From contig JAKOON010000007.1 in NCBI GenBank assembly GCA_022577435.1, forward strand, positions 19,402,881 through 19,466,880: a stretch of DNA of 64,000 nucleotides. The letters run 5' to 3'. Source of the stretch: Embiotoca jacksoni (Eukaryota > Chordata > Actinopteri > Embiotocidae). The translations under genes and the position numbers were made by a program. This document shows positions 23,115 through 36,689 of the stretch, piece by piece. Under the pieces are notes generated by a model. The model was not told where the DNA came from and ran no database searches. It saw nothing but the letters and a program-made list of their open reading frames with translations. Every line of letters starts with the position of its first letter. The first letter of the stretch is position 1.

Positions 23115-23574
23115 CCCTTTCCACCTTGGAGGTCTCTGTTCCAAGAAATGTTATGAAAACGCAACTAATGATAATTTTTTTAAAGGTTGCTAAGCATAGC
23201 TCATAAAAAAAGAGTACTATGACTAAAAAGGATATAGAATTGCTCTGCTTCACTTCTGTTGCATCAAATTTGGGTGAGTTGCAATTTTTAAACAAATTCA
23301 GTGACTTCAGTGTCAATGACTCATTATTAAAAAGGTGTTATTTACTCACAAATGTATGGTTTTGATGAGGCATACATTTTTCAAATCTCACTCTAGCCTG
23401 GTGTTGGGGACACAGATACTTATTTTATTTCAAAATACCGACACATATCTCATCCATAAATCCCAAGGTTGGTCAATTTGACTTCAACGTTGCAGAGCTG
23501 TTACATACTGAATTTGGGGATTTTTTTTTCTTTTCTAGGCAGACATTTAAAAAAATAGCCCTGGACATAAGGGG
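23115..23574 (+). repeat. MITE-like dispersed repeat, copy 2, TTAA-flanked
   Basis: It starts CCCTTTCCACCTTGG and ends CCTGGACATAAGGGG, with TTAA on both sides (23111-23114 and 23575-23578). The ends are imperfect inverted repeats (CCCTT... against CCCCTT...). The body matches copy 1 at 9750-10188 in opposite orientation. TTAA flanks suggest a piggyBac-type origin, but no transposase is present. Confidence 0.6.
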
Positions 23575-23578
23575 TTAA

Positions 23579-26500
23579 AAGCAAAGAACACAAAGCCATA
23601 AATGTACAGCATTAACAGTTAAAGTAAAATTATATACTAATGAAAAAAGCTTGATAATGTGCTGCTCCTGATGCAGGAGTGACAACCTACATTACATGAA
23701 AAGATTCAATCTTTCAATGGCTACACGGGTTTAGGTGTCTAAGGTGTCATGTTGTTTTTATCAGCATTGATGCTTCTTGACTTTCTTCTGACCCTCTCAA
23801 AAGGATGTCAAATGCCTTTTGAAGTGAGTCAATCAATTAGTCAATAAATAACTCCATACCATGAACACATACACTGTAGTTTAATTTGACTCAATACCTT
23901 GCACAACATGCCTTGTCTTGCTGCCATTAATACTGAAAAAAGCACCATGTATGGATTAATGCGCAACTGAAAGTAGTTCTCAAATATTCATTATTTTCTC
24001 CTGTTTGAGTAGCATTTAATAAAAACTACATTAACCAGCTTTTTCTGAGAAAATGTACCTCTCAAAACAAGGACAAAACCTAGCATATGGCTGGACCGTG
24101 TCTGACGGCTTTTAATATTAAATTAACACCGGAAGTTGTGGCATTCATCCAATCAATGGTGAGTTAATAACTCACTCAGCCGTTGGCCGACCAGTGGTAC
24201 AACTTCAGTCAGTAAGTCAGTCAGTCAGTCAATGGGCTTGTTTGAGATGAGCCTGTCCTGCGCATAATCAATCAACGGCGATCAGCGCACCATGCATGCT
24301 GGTTAGGACTTGCTCTTATGTCACGCAACATAGGCAATGATAATCTCACGAGATTAAAGCAGCTACAGTCTTTGGAGCTGCAGTTACTCTCCATTGTCTG
24401 CACAGCTTCATGGCATGATGGGAAACGGCAGGCTCTCATCTCACGACTAAGTGATTTAAATGTTGGCTATGATGTTCCAGAGACTTTAAATTTTTATTGA
24501 ATTGGAGAGATTTTGATTGTATCTGTCTGATTTTGAAGCTTTAATCTGTTAACAGAATAAATGTTGTTGATTGATGGTGGCATTTGTCAGAGAAAATGAA
24601 AACATACAGATTACAGATCATAAACTGCACACATATCACAGCTCGACCCGGTTACTAACATTTGATTGTTTTAAACATTGAAGGATTTGACAACATAAAC
24701 TTCTAGGAGGTGGGATTTAAGAATTCCTAAAATAACATCTGTACAGATTTGAAGCCCTTACAATAGGGAAAGTTATTGTATTTTTTTCCTCTGTATTTAG
24801 CTAATTATTAAATGTATTTATGTAGTTTGAGGGGAACAGGTCTGCTCAGCTGATTTATTACTGGTATTATGCTGATGTGAATTTCTGTAAAAAGGAGGTT
24901 GAACCATGAGCAGAGATCACAGATCCCCTTTATAGGTGGCAAAAGTATTCGATTAAAATAATAGGCTAATATGTCAAAGAAAAAATTTAAAATAGAGAAC
25001 ATACAAACTAGCATCTGATCTTTTTTTATTAAATCGGAATCAGATTCAGCAGGATGTCAGTGTGACTTCCTACAGACTGAAAGTGTCTGGGAACTTTTTA
25101 ACTTGACGGCAGCCCTTTGCTGCTGCTGCCTGTTCTTATCCACTTTCTAGATGAATCTCAGTTAATCTCAAACGAGCCTATTCATTCATTCTCTTATTCA
25201 TTCAGTGACCCCTCTCTATTTGAAACTATGTATTTGAGAATTGTATTTACAGATTTACATCCTGATTATAATAACTCCAGCGAATAAGAGGCAGAGAGAA
25301 TTGAGATAATCCAACTGTTTTTTTCCATGATATTTTTTTTTTGTATCATCTCAGTCCCAACAAAATTATAGCATTTTGTTAGAATAGCCATTTAATATGA
25401 ATTCGTTTCAAGATGTTTGGTGTTTTTTTTTGGAATAAACTACAATAGTGTTTATACATTTTAATTGTATCATGAAGTCATTAATAATAAGTGCTTAGGT
25501 TTCTACAATGGCCATGTTTTTTTTTGTTGGAAACTGAGGAGTTCCTTACGAGTCTCAATTCAGTTTTGTCTTCAGCCTCTCAGTTCTTTTGTAAATGTTG
25601 AAGCACAAATTTCTGCTGTTGACCAGTGTTGTAACACCAATTGTTTTCCCCGAGTCCGTTGATAGAGGCAGTCTTTAGGCAGTTTCCTGTCTTAGCTTAT
25701 TTTTATTAAGCATAGAATACAAGATATCTTGGAGAGCCCAACATCAACCAAACGTCTCTTTGTTGGATTCTAACTTCCCGCTTTCCGGCACATACACTTA
25801 TACTATTGGAAGAGGCATTACATACGGTGAGGCGGGAACATTTGCATATGTTTGTCTCAGTACTTTTCCACTGTCCTCCGTTTAAGCCACACCTCCTCTT
25901 GCCTGATAGCCAGTTGCACCTCACGTGACCCGCCCACACAGATTCCTGTTTTCTATGTTAAGACAAACAGTCAACACATTCAGTTCCCTGGAACACATTT
26001 CATTTCCTAATATGATGCACTAGTTGCATCTTACATTTGGCCATATTTCATACACGTGATATGTTCCTGCATAAACAATGTGTTTTACAATGTTTACAGT
26101 CAGTATATATTTTGAACGTACAACATGTGAGCCCTCATATGTACTAAGCAGATCTATATCCCACACCAGTAGCGAACCATATTGATAGTGCTGACCTTAG
26201 ATGAAATGATAAACTGGTGAATCTCAAATAGAAAAAACAAAGATGTGGTTTGTAGAAAGTTATGAGCTATCGAACATGCTTACCCAACAAAGAACAGCCA
26301 TTACAACCACCTTAGAGCAGTAAAATAGCAACTAGTTACAGCCATGTCGTTACTTTGTTTGATAACAAGTAGTGTAAGAGATTGTATAGTTTGAATTTTA
26401 GTACTTACACTACAGTTACAAATACCAGTAACAGTTGGCTACTTTGATATTTTGGCAGCTTGTTTGCTTGCATGAGTTAATGTTTCATGGAGGGTTGATA

Positions 26501-27577
26501 CCAGCTGACCAGGGCTGTATGAAGGAGGTTTGTTACTTTGTTCTTAAAAAAAAGTTTATTTTGGAAAGCCAAAATATTTACTTAGTTCTACTACTTTTCA
26601 AGATTTTAGGACTGGAAGGTTGCCACTTCAGATTGCCTGTGTGATTTTGAATACGTGGGTGCACACTGACAATGTTTAACACTCCTTCGTCCTGAAAGCC
26701 TGTTAAATAGTTAGTCAACTTAAGTCAGGTGCAGTACTCTTCTCCTGCATCAGAAATTGAGCACACTCTTCTGAATATGTTGGTGCACTTAAGCTGTCAG
26801 TGCTGTGCTAACTCTTTTGCTCCATCTTCTGCTGCCACCTGAAAGCCTTGCTGCTGCACACATAGCATTTCAAGTAAACCTGTAGACTCTGAATATACAT
26901 TTCCATTGCTGGAAACCCCTAGTATCCCTCTATACCAAGTATCATCACTGCACACACTGTGTTTATATTTAAATCTCTTCCATGTGGGTTGGCTTTATGA
27001 ACTTCGTTAGGATCATAGGATCGTTGCCTTGCTCAAAGGCAGAAGCAGTATTTGATTACACTGTTTTTACACTTTGTCTATATGTAATTTAACAAAAGTA
27101 AGCATATGGTTGAGAGAAAATTATTTCAAAAGGTGATGACCAGTTTACTCTGACCTCTAAATCACTCCTCCTTATCCTCCACCACATTACATAGAATTAG
27201 ATAGCCAGGTCACCGTCGTCAATCACACACACACCCTCCCCCGCACATCCACCTCCTACTACCCAAAAGGGGGGTTAATTGAGATCAGCAGGGGAGGGTG
27301 GGTAGGGGACAGAGCAACAGCCTTTTATTGGGCCCCGTTGTTCGTTTTAATTGTTGTCTTGGCTGTTTGTCATGAGGGCTGACATCTGGTGGCAGCACAA
27401 CAAAAAGGATGGACGGATAGAGAAAGAGAGACAGCGGAGGGAGTGGACACTGGTGATTTACATTAATATGTACTGAAATAAACAAGCAGAGAAGTCATGC
27501 ATTAAATCAACTCAGAGAGAGAGACACACACTGAGTGAGACATAAAAAAAAGCCTCCAGGGTGAGAGAGGAACAGAG

Positions 27578-27581
<4 letters not shown>
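23579..27581. other. About 4 kb of plain non-coding DNA
   Basis: AT-rich, without recognisable transposon ends, coding frames, long tandem repeats or RNA genes. A short GTCA-type repeat (AGTCAGTCAGTCAGTC) occurs near 24215. Some of it could be conserved regulatory sequence, which cannot be judged without other species. Confidence 0.5.

Positions 27582-27636
<55 letters not shown>
27582..27636. repeat. (GT)n microsatellite
   Basis: About 27 GT units. Confidence 0.98.
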
Positions 27637-27638
<2 letters not shown>

Positions 27639-27949
27639 TAGAAAGAAGCCCTCTTTTTTATTGTTTTATTACTGAGCAGTACATGTACATGCACAAAAGT
27701 GCCCGTACATACACACACATACGGTATGTCAGATTTGAGCATCTAGTGTGTCTGCTTTCTCTCTCCAGCATTTTAGTATCCTAATCCATCATTGGCCTGA
27801 CATGGGGATGCTGCCTCTCTCGTTTCTCTCTCTGTCTGTGTCTCTCACTCCATGCTGCTGCACATACACAGCATCTGAATGGAAGATAAAGGCAGAGCAG
27901 AGAGAAAAACAAACTCCACAGCAGGGAGAGTTTTAGCCAGAGAGATAAA

Positions 27950-28155
27950 GCAGTGGAATAAAGCAGGGACAGAGAGATACTGTGGAGGTGGAAGATGTGG
28001 AAAGAGAGAAGAAAAAGGGGAAGGAGGGAGCAGAAGAAGAAAAAAAAAAGGGCAAAAGGGGTGGAAATGGAAGTAGGGAAAGCATTGCAAGAGAGAAAAA
28101 TGAAAGCAGAGAGAGGGGAAGAGGAGGGGGAGGGGAAGCAGGGTTGGCAAGAGAT

Positions 28156-28193
<38 letters not shown>
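27950..28193. repeat. Purine-rich tract ending in a (GA)n repeat
   Basis: The plus strand is almost all A and G and ends in about 16 GA units (28162-28193). Long stop-free frames in both strands here reflect composition, not genes. Confidence 0.9.
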
Positions 28194-28196
<3 letters not shown>

Positions 28197-28272
28197 TGGT
28201 GTTGCAGTGTGTTGCAGTTGAAGCCTGAACCTTCTTGCTCCATTTCACACTCTGTAGGTCCTGACACATACA

Positions 28273-29643
<1,371 letters not shown>

Positions 29644-29646
29644 TTA

Positions 29647-30899
29647 GGGCCCTAATCTATTTTGGTAGTGTTTTGTCCTGCGTTTGCGCCGAGTTGTTAT
29701 TTTCGTATCTCAATGTGAACCAGGTTGCACCGAGATTGGCGAAACAATACGAGGAGAGTGTCGGAAAAGATGCACTCATGCAGTGCAATTTTGTTCTCAA
29801 TTTTGAGGGGAAATTGCAATTACCAACCGCTCATATCAGGTCTAAGTGCTGAGCAGTCGACAGAGGGCTATTTTCTAAATTTTGTGGGCAAGAGTGTACA
29901 TGAATAGACTTATCCAAAACTTACACATCCCACTTACATAAAGCAAACTACCGGTTCAGTAAATTATATGAAAAATTAAGCTGTACATTAAACTGAATGT
30001 GAATCAAGCAGTTGGCATGCATCATGATGCAGTCACCAATCTAAGATAAGGGGCAACACTGGTGAACAACAAATTAATTGCAATTGAATTAAAACATAAA
30101 GTGGTAACAAATCAAAGGCCTTTTTGCCAACTCATGTGCAGGGCCACAGAGTGTGACAGCATAATGTATGCATGATAGGTCTGGCCATTCAATTGATGTT
30201 TGGAAAGTAAATTATACACATGCAAAGCTCCAGATGCAACTAATTTATCAGCACCACAACAGCAGTAAGATTCCAAGCACACTGCTCTTCATCAGTGTTG
30301 TTAATTAATGAATTTCAGCAGGATCTGTGCTTACTCCTTAACATCGTTCCAGTGCCTGAATTTCTTTGTTCACATTGACATTTAATTATTGATGAAAATG
30401 CAAATAAATTTGAGTTAAATGATAAACATTTGCTGTGCATCATCTGATATGCTGGCCTCGATGCACCCCAAAACCTGCTTCAAACACTGCAGCGGTTTTC
30501 ATAATACCAGGGAAAGAGACATTTATAATATTAGTTAGCACCTCCCAGGCCGATTTAATACAATCAGCCGGTGAAGGCCTTCGCATAGTACCAAAAATGT
30601 TGTGATGACGAGCTTCAAACCAGTATGTTTTCCTCAATGTAAAGTTTAGTTGGCAGTGCTAGTCAGCTCCTTTTTCAGTCATTACAAAACTGACAAGATG
30701 CTGCCATAGTGATTTTAAAGAGATGAGAGGAGCTTATATGATTGGCCATGATTAAGTTAGCTGTGACACCTTCTGATGATCTGTTCCTTGCTGTCACAAG
30801 TGCTCACCAAATTACCAAAAATATTGACCAAACCCACATGTGCACCCACTGCACAGAACTTAGACTTGCATTTGCACTACACACAATTAAATAGAGCCC
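29647..30899. mobile_element. PIF/Harbinger-like element, 1,253 bases
   Basis: The left end GGGCCCTAATCTATTTTGG and the right end, reversed, GGGCTCTATTTAATTG are imperfect inverted repeats. They are flanked by TTA on both sides (29644-29646 and 30900-30902), the 3-base TWA duplication of PIF/Harbinger. Near 30440-30637 a 65-codon minus-strand frame remains open; it may be a remnant of an element-encoded protein but I could not identify it. No DDE transposase was recognised. Confidence 0.55.
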
Positions 30900-30902
30900 T
30901 TA

Positions 30903-32517
30903 GTATTGGCCTTAGCCACTGTAAGTTGCTGCTCATACCAGAACAATTAGGAATGGAGTAATGGAACTCCCGAGTGGTTTGAACTGAGCAAGGCTGTTTT
31001 ATTTCTTATGAATTAACTCCTCTTTTTGTTTTAAATAATCTCAGCTACATTTGCACTTTTTATCTGTTAAACTGTCAAAATGTGACATTGCAAATTGAGG
31101 GGGGTTGTGTGCAATGTCTTCTCATTTGAAAGTTTAGTTGCATTGTTTTGCATTATTTTACTGAATTCCTACACCCGTGAGAATATTTATGCTACTGGCT
31201 GAGTATCCAGTTGTATAACTCTCAGTCTTGTACACTCGGACTGGGATCACTTATGTGCAGCTAAATGTATGGTGAATGAAATATTTGGGACCTCCTGAAA
31301 CTTCCTCAAGGATCTCACTCCTTGCATTATAAATGTATGTTTCAAATGGTTCTGTCTTATGAGCAAAATGTTTTTTTTTTCCCAGCCAACACAGATGCAC
31401 AATCTCCTCACCATCTGCAATGTGTTGCCATGGTTACCCTGGTCTCACTTAGGTTGCTGCACCTTGGGTGATCCCAAAAGGTAAATTGGGCTGAATGATC
31501 TTTGGAGGTTCGATTCTTTTCAATACACCAACACCTGGTGAGCTGGTGCAGCAGCTATTTTGATGCTTTTTTCCCTTCCTGCTTGACTGACTGACTCAAC
31601 CCCCCACTCCTCCTCACCACTCCTCCCCCACCTCTTATCCCGGCAGGTGCCTGGCTGAATGGGACATCATCGCCATGGAGATTGAGGCGATAACACTTAC
31701 GCACAAACAAACACATACACACAGTCACAGTCTCAGAAATGAAACTGGCTTTCTTGAGCGAGCTGCTGCACAGCCAGACTTGGTTTAAAGTTGTCTTTCC
31801 AAGAGGAAGACAGCCTCTCGGATTGAGCTGTCACTTGAACGGAACTGGGTGGAAATGGACCGATCTCTCTTTTCTCTTCTCTTTCATTCTGGCAAATGTA
31901 AACCTTTCCTTTGGGTAATTTCAGTCTCTGGTCTGGGCCCCGTTGACAAGTATGTGGACTCCATTCAAAGAGCATTGACCGAGGCTTAAAGAACTTCTGT
32001 CAAGCTTCCATCCCAACCTTGTTTCCTGTCCAAAGCATGTCAGTGTATAGTAGGAGAGTGAGGGAGCAATATGACCACAGGGATGTCCCATTTTAGTGTT
32101 TTATTCATCCTGACGCTCCTTTTGTCTTGCTTTAGACCTATTTGGACTGTTGGCGACTGTTTCATTGGAACTCAACTCCATGCAGGCTCCCCTGCACACA
32201 CATAAAAATATTATGAATAAATAGAAGTAAACATTGATTCCAGTCGATAGAGATCAGTGGTTTAAACTGTTTTTGGTGAATAAATATGTACCTCTGGGGG
32301 AAATGTATGTGGCCCCATGTGAAATGTTTCCATTTCTGATAATCTGGTGACATTTTATCCTGCTGAATATGCCCCCAAGGAGATATTAAACAAGTCATGC
32401 CTCTGCTGTGTTCACCTGTGAATAATGAAATAAATGTACAAGCTGACATTTGTTTACCTTGACTTTCAGTGTGGCTGTTCTTCTTTAATGACTTCATATT
32501 GATTTTGCAGATTTACA
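30903..32517. other. Non-coding sequence, no gene seen
   Basis: AT-rich sequence without transposon signatures. A strong-looking splice acceptor lies at 31645-31646, but every frame after it closes without a recognisable product. Confidence 0.5.
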
Positions 32518-32519
32518 TA

Positions 32520-32736
32520 CAGTGGGTACGGAAAGTATTCAGACCCCTTTACATTTTTCACTCTTTGTTTCATTGCAGCCATTTGCTAAAATCAAAAAAG
32601 TTCATTTTATTTCTCATTAATGTACACTCAGCACCCCATCTTGACAGAAAAAAACAGAAATGTAGAAATTTGTGCAAATTTATTAAAAAAGAAAAACTGA
32701 AATATCACATGGTCATAAGTATTCAGACCCTTTGCT
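32520..32736 (+). repeat. Left inverted repeat of the Tc1 element
   Basis: Begins CAGTGGGTACGGAAAGTATT and ends with the inner motif GTATTCAGACCCTTTGCT. It is the reverse complement of 33936-34152 apart from scattered substitutions. Confidence 0.95.
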
Positions 32737-32895
32737 GTGACACTCATATTTAACTCACATGCTGTCCATTTCTTCTGATCCTCCTTGAGATGGTTCGACT
32801 CCTTCATTGGAGTCCAGCTGTGTTTAATTAAACTGATTGGACTTGATTAGGAAAGGCACACACCTGTCTATATAAGACCTTACAGCTCACAGTGC

Positions 32896-33936
32896 ATGTC
32901 AGAGCAAATGAGAATCATGAGGTCGAAGGAACTGTCCAAGGAGCTCAGAGACAGAATTGTGGCAAGGCACAGATCTGGCCAAGGTTACAAAATAATTTCT
33001 GCAGCACTCAAGGTTCCTAAGAGCACAGTGGCCTCCATAATCCTTAAATGGAAGAAGTTTGGGACGACCAGAACTCTTCCTAGACCTGGCCGTCCAGCCA
33101 AACTGAGCAATCGTGGGAGAAGAGCCTTGGTGAGAGAGGTAAAGAAGAACCCAAAGATCACTGTGGCTGAGCTCCAGAGATGCAGTAGGGAGATGGGAGA
33201 AAGTTCCACAAAATCAACTATCACTGCAGCCCTCCACCAGTCGGGGCTTTATGGCAGAGTGGCCTGACGGAAGCCTCTCCTCAGTGCAAGACATATGAAA
33301 GCCCGCATAGAGTTTGCCAAAAAACACATGAAGGACTCCCAGACTATGAGAAATAAGATTCTCTGGTCTGATGAGACCAAGATTGAACTTTTTGGCGTTA
33401 ATTCTAAGCGGTATGTGTGGAGAAAACCAGGCACTGCTCATCACCTGCCCAATACAATCCCAACAGTGAAACATGGTGGTGGCAGCATCATGCTATGGGG
33501 GTGTTTTTCAGCTGCAGGGACAGGACGACTGGTTGCAATTGAAGGAAAGATGAATGCGGCCAAGTACAGAGATATCCTGGAAGAAAACCTCTTCCAGAGT
33601 GCTCTGGACCTCAGACTGGGCCGAAGGTTCACCTTCCAACAAGACAATGACCCTAAGCACACAGCTAAAATAACAAAGGAGTGGCTTCGGAACAACTCTG
33701 TGACCATTCTTGACTGGCCCAGCCAGAGCCCTGACCTAAACCCAATTGAGCATCTCTGGAGAGACCTGAAAATGGCTGTCCACCAACGTTCACCATCCAA
33801 CCTGACGGAACTGGAGAGGATCTGCAAGGAAGAATGGCAGAGGATCCCCAAATCCAGGTGTGAAAAGCTTGTTGCATCATTCCCAAGAAGACTCATGGCT
33901 GTACTAGCTCAAAAGGGTGCTTCTACTCAATACTGA
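32896..33936 (+). pseudogene. Tc1 transposase with one in-frame stop
   Basis: This gene encodes the enzyme that cuts and reinserts the element. From the ATG at 32896 the frame runs 346 codons, the usual length for Tc1 transposases, interrupted only by a TGA at codon 124 (33265-33267). The N-terminal part holds two helix-turn-helix DNA-binding domains (about residues 10-55 and 75-120) joined by a GRPAKLS hook. The C-terminal part has the full catalytic triad: D159 in ILWSDETK, D250 in FQQDNDPKHT and E285 in NPIEHLWRD. There are 34 residues between the last two (DD34E). The stop replaces what is an arginine codon in relatives; CGA to TGA by loss of a methylated CpG is the simplest cause. Its own stop codon at 33934-33936 abuts the right repeat. 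A start at the internal ATG (33295) would lack DNA binding. Confidence 0.9.
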
Positions 33937-34152
33937 GCAAAGGGTCTGAATACTTATGACCATGTGATATTTCAGTTTTTCTTTTTTAATAAATGTGCAT
34001 AAATTTCTACATTTCTGTTTTTTTCTGTCAAGATGGGGTGCTGAGTGTACATTAATGAGAAATAAAATGAACTTTTTTGATTTTAGCAAATGGCTGCAAT
34101 GAAACAAAGAGTGAAAAATTTAAAGGGGTCTGAATACTTTCCGTACCCACTG
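33936..34152 (-). repeat. Right inverted repeat of the Tc1 element
   Basis: Starts AGCAAAGGGTCTGAATACTT and ends ACTTTCCGTACCCACTG next to TA. It has the same length as the left arm. Confidence 0.95.
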
Positions 34153-34159
34153 TACCTTC

Positions 34160-34330
34160 TTATTTGGGTTTTGGCTCCCCAGTCACCACATCCGAACCTA
34201 GTAGAACACCTTTGGGATGGGATAGAAAAGGGGATTGGAAGCATGAATGTGCAGCTGACAAATGTACTGAAATTATGTGATGCAATGATGTCAACACAAA
34301 GAATCCAAAAGGAATGTTTGCCTTTATGAA
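34160..34330 (+). mobile_element. C-terminal fragment of a second, older Tc1-like transposase
   Basis: A plus-strand frame reads LAPQSPHPNLVEHLWDGIEK and then SMNVQLTNVLKLCDAMMSTQ. This is the catalytic-glutamate end of a different Tc1 family from the one beside it, the family also seen at 7345. It is truncated on both sides and carries substitutions in the normally invariant DLNPIEHLWD motif. Confidence 0.75.
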
Positions 34331-36117
34331 TTCTATTTCTTAATGTTATGCTAACATTTCAATGTGTTCTGTTTTTTTGTATAATCTAGTTGGTTAACAT
34401 AATGGAGCATTAAGAGACAGACACAGTTCTCAGGAGACTAAAACTAAAATTACCGCCTACCAGTTGTATGTCTCTGTCAAACAATCAGTTTGAATCCATG
34501 TCTGTTTAAACTTATAGAATATATGTAGTGAACATTTTGAAAGGCATCCCTGTATGTGTTCACATGTTTGGCTAATAAAGGGGATTGACAAAAGAAAATG
34601 TTTCAAATGTAGATTTTACAATATTGCGTTCTTGACAAAGGACAGGCAAATGGACAGACATAAGGTATGATATGTCAATTTTGTGTTTGCAGCTTATCAA
34701 TCTGTTGCAGTAAATTAATGGTACCGACATAGACAATATAAAAATGGATGCAGCTTCTAGGTCTGAAAAGAGAAGCCATAGCTGATTGCTCTGAACTGCA
34801 ATACCACTGAGTGATGCCAGAGATTGGCTCCAAAAAGCTTCTGGCTCCATACTGCAGACTCCCATTCATTTTCTCTAATAAAATACAAAGTCAATAATTT
34901 TTTTCAGAAGTCATTATGGTTTAATTTGCTAAATTCACTCATTCTGACCAGTGTTCTGACAGTCCATCTGAAAATACTTGTAAAATGAATTATCGTCTGT
35001 TTCAATATAGAACAAGTGGACCAGCATTCCACAGGCCACAATCAACATCCTGATAATTTCCGTGTGAAGGGGATGTGTTGCACTGATGAGACAAATAGTG
35101 GTCACACCAGTGTGGTGTCTTGAGTTCAGTGTGTGTATATAATTATTATAACAATAATACAAATATCTGTATACATAGGTCAAACATATAGCCACAGTAC
35201 TGCACATGTAGGGATTGCTATAATTTGAATTGACATAATAGGCAGTTTGATTTTCCTTCAGGCAGTAGTTTCAGGTGCAGGACAGATTGCAGCCACACCA
35301 ATGGCCTGATACAGCCAGATCCAAGCCTCAGTGCCAATGCCTTCATTTATGCATTCTACTCATTAAGAAGTCTGAAAGAAAACACTGCTGAGCTCAATCC
35401 TAAGCTATGAACTATTTGTTCTCAAGCGTCTATTTACAAGCTTAAAACTTGCATGATAATATTGGCCTGATGTAGTAAATAAATCAAGTTAAAAACATTA
35501 AAATTGGATATGTGTTAACTCCGGTCTGGTCTCCATCTCGTCACCCTGCTTGTCATGAGACTCCTGTCAAGCTGTGATGAGAATGAGTCCAAGAGTGTTC
35601 TTAATAGAGCCTGTCAGTGTGGGACTGATGAAAACACATTGATATCTAAAAACTCATTTGATGCTGGCACAAAGGAAGACAAGCAAACATACGCATGGCA
35701 GAAATGTGGTAGTATCGCTATACTTGCAAGGACATTCCACTGATCACATTCACTCTTTTATTCCTAAACTTCCATTGCTCTTTAAAGGCAGCAGAGTTGT
35801 TTGGCACTCAAAAAAGAAATGTCTTTCTCACTGATGGGTTGGTGGTTAAGGCTTATCAGTTTGTAGCAATGCCCTCTATGCTGGTCAATACTAATACAGG
35901 GCTGGTGAATTTGGAGTGTTTGATAATGGGACCTGGCGTACATGAATTCAGCTGAACTCCATGCAGAGATGTAAAGGTTATGGATAATAATTCAGGGTGT
36001 TAGTGCTTGGGCCAGGGTTCTTGGTAACTTCTTAGTTTGCTCATAGTTAGGGCTTGGTAAGGTGACCTTGAGTCATCCTTAGTTATGCTGCTGTAGGCCG
36101 AGGTGGCTGGGGTCTTC
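34331..36117. other. Non-coding sequence, no gene seen
   Basis: No coding similarity, transposon ends or notable repeats recognised. Confidence 0.55.
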
Positions 36118-36560
36118 AATGATGCACTGAGCTCCATGCCTCTCTCTCACTCTCTATGCATTTGTATGACACCATCACATCTAATTATCTTCATACCCTC
36201 TGTCTCCCATAGTTTGTTATTTCTCTATGCAATTCTCATTGCTCAGGTAACTTTGTGCTTTTTCTTTTTTTTTTTCAGGTATCCCTGGTGCTGGAGCTGC
36301 ATGTTTCTATTCTGTGATGACTGGCCCCACCAACAGTTATTGTCTTGGATCTCTCTGCTGTTCTTTTCTTTTTCTCTCCTCTCACCCCAATCCCACCTCT
36401 TAGCCTGGTTGTGTCAGAGGTTTCTTCCTGTAAAAAAGGATTTTTTTTCTTTCCACTGTTGTTTTTTTCTTCTTCCTCTTACATGCGAGTTTTTTCCTCC
36501 CCCTTGTCGCTCATTTGGAATTGTTGGATTCTCTCTATAATGTTGTAAGGTTCAGTTGTA
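36118..36560 (+). mobile_element. L2/Maui-like LINE 3' untranslated region
   Basis: Carries the typical order of fish L2 3' sequence: GATGCACTGAGCTCC, CAGGTATCCCTGGTGCTGGA, CCCACCAACAGTTATTGTCT and GAGGTTTCTTCCTGTAAAAA. The same blocks are present in the L2 copies at 40520-41400 (minus) and 43480-43735 (plus). There is no coding part, so it is a 5'-truncated insertion. Confidence 0.7.
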
Positions 36561-36689
36561 AGGCTATTATGATTTTGAAGGTGAAAGTAGGAGATGAATC
36601 TTGTTCCACTGCTCTAAAAATGTAGATTTCTGCCTTGTAGGGAAAGATAGCAAACGGCCTCTGTCTTAAAAAGAGAGAGGCAGGGGTAC

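Larger units (their letters stand above)
32520..34152 (+). mobile_element. Tc1-family DNA transposon, nearly intact
   Basis: A 1,633-base element flanked by the TA target duplication (32518-32519 and 34153-34154). Each end has a 217-base inverted repeat with only a few mismatches between arms. Both the outer and inner parts of each arm carry the motif GTATTCAGACCC, the two-site (IR/DR) arrangement that Tc1-type transposases bind. One transposase gene lies between. The good match between arms and an almost undamaged gene point to recent activity. It is the youngest-looking transposon in the window. Confidence 0.95.

Noticed and set aside
31490..31530. GGTTCGATTC-like motif resembling a tRNA T-arm
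   Set aside because: No A-box, acceptor stem or cloverleaf can be drawn around it.
31647..31795. Possible exon after a strong acceptor at 31645-31646
   Set aside because: Every phase closes in a frame with no similarity and no partner donor was found. A pyrimidine-rich stretch followed by AG occurs often by chance.
36278..36545. Acceptor-like TTTTTTTTTCAG followed by an open frame
   Set aside because: The whole stretch is the L2 3' untranslated region and has the same word order as other L2 copies in the window.
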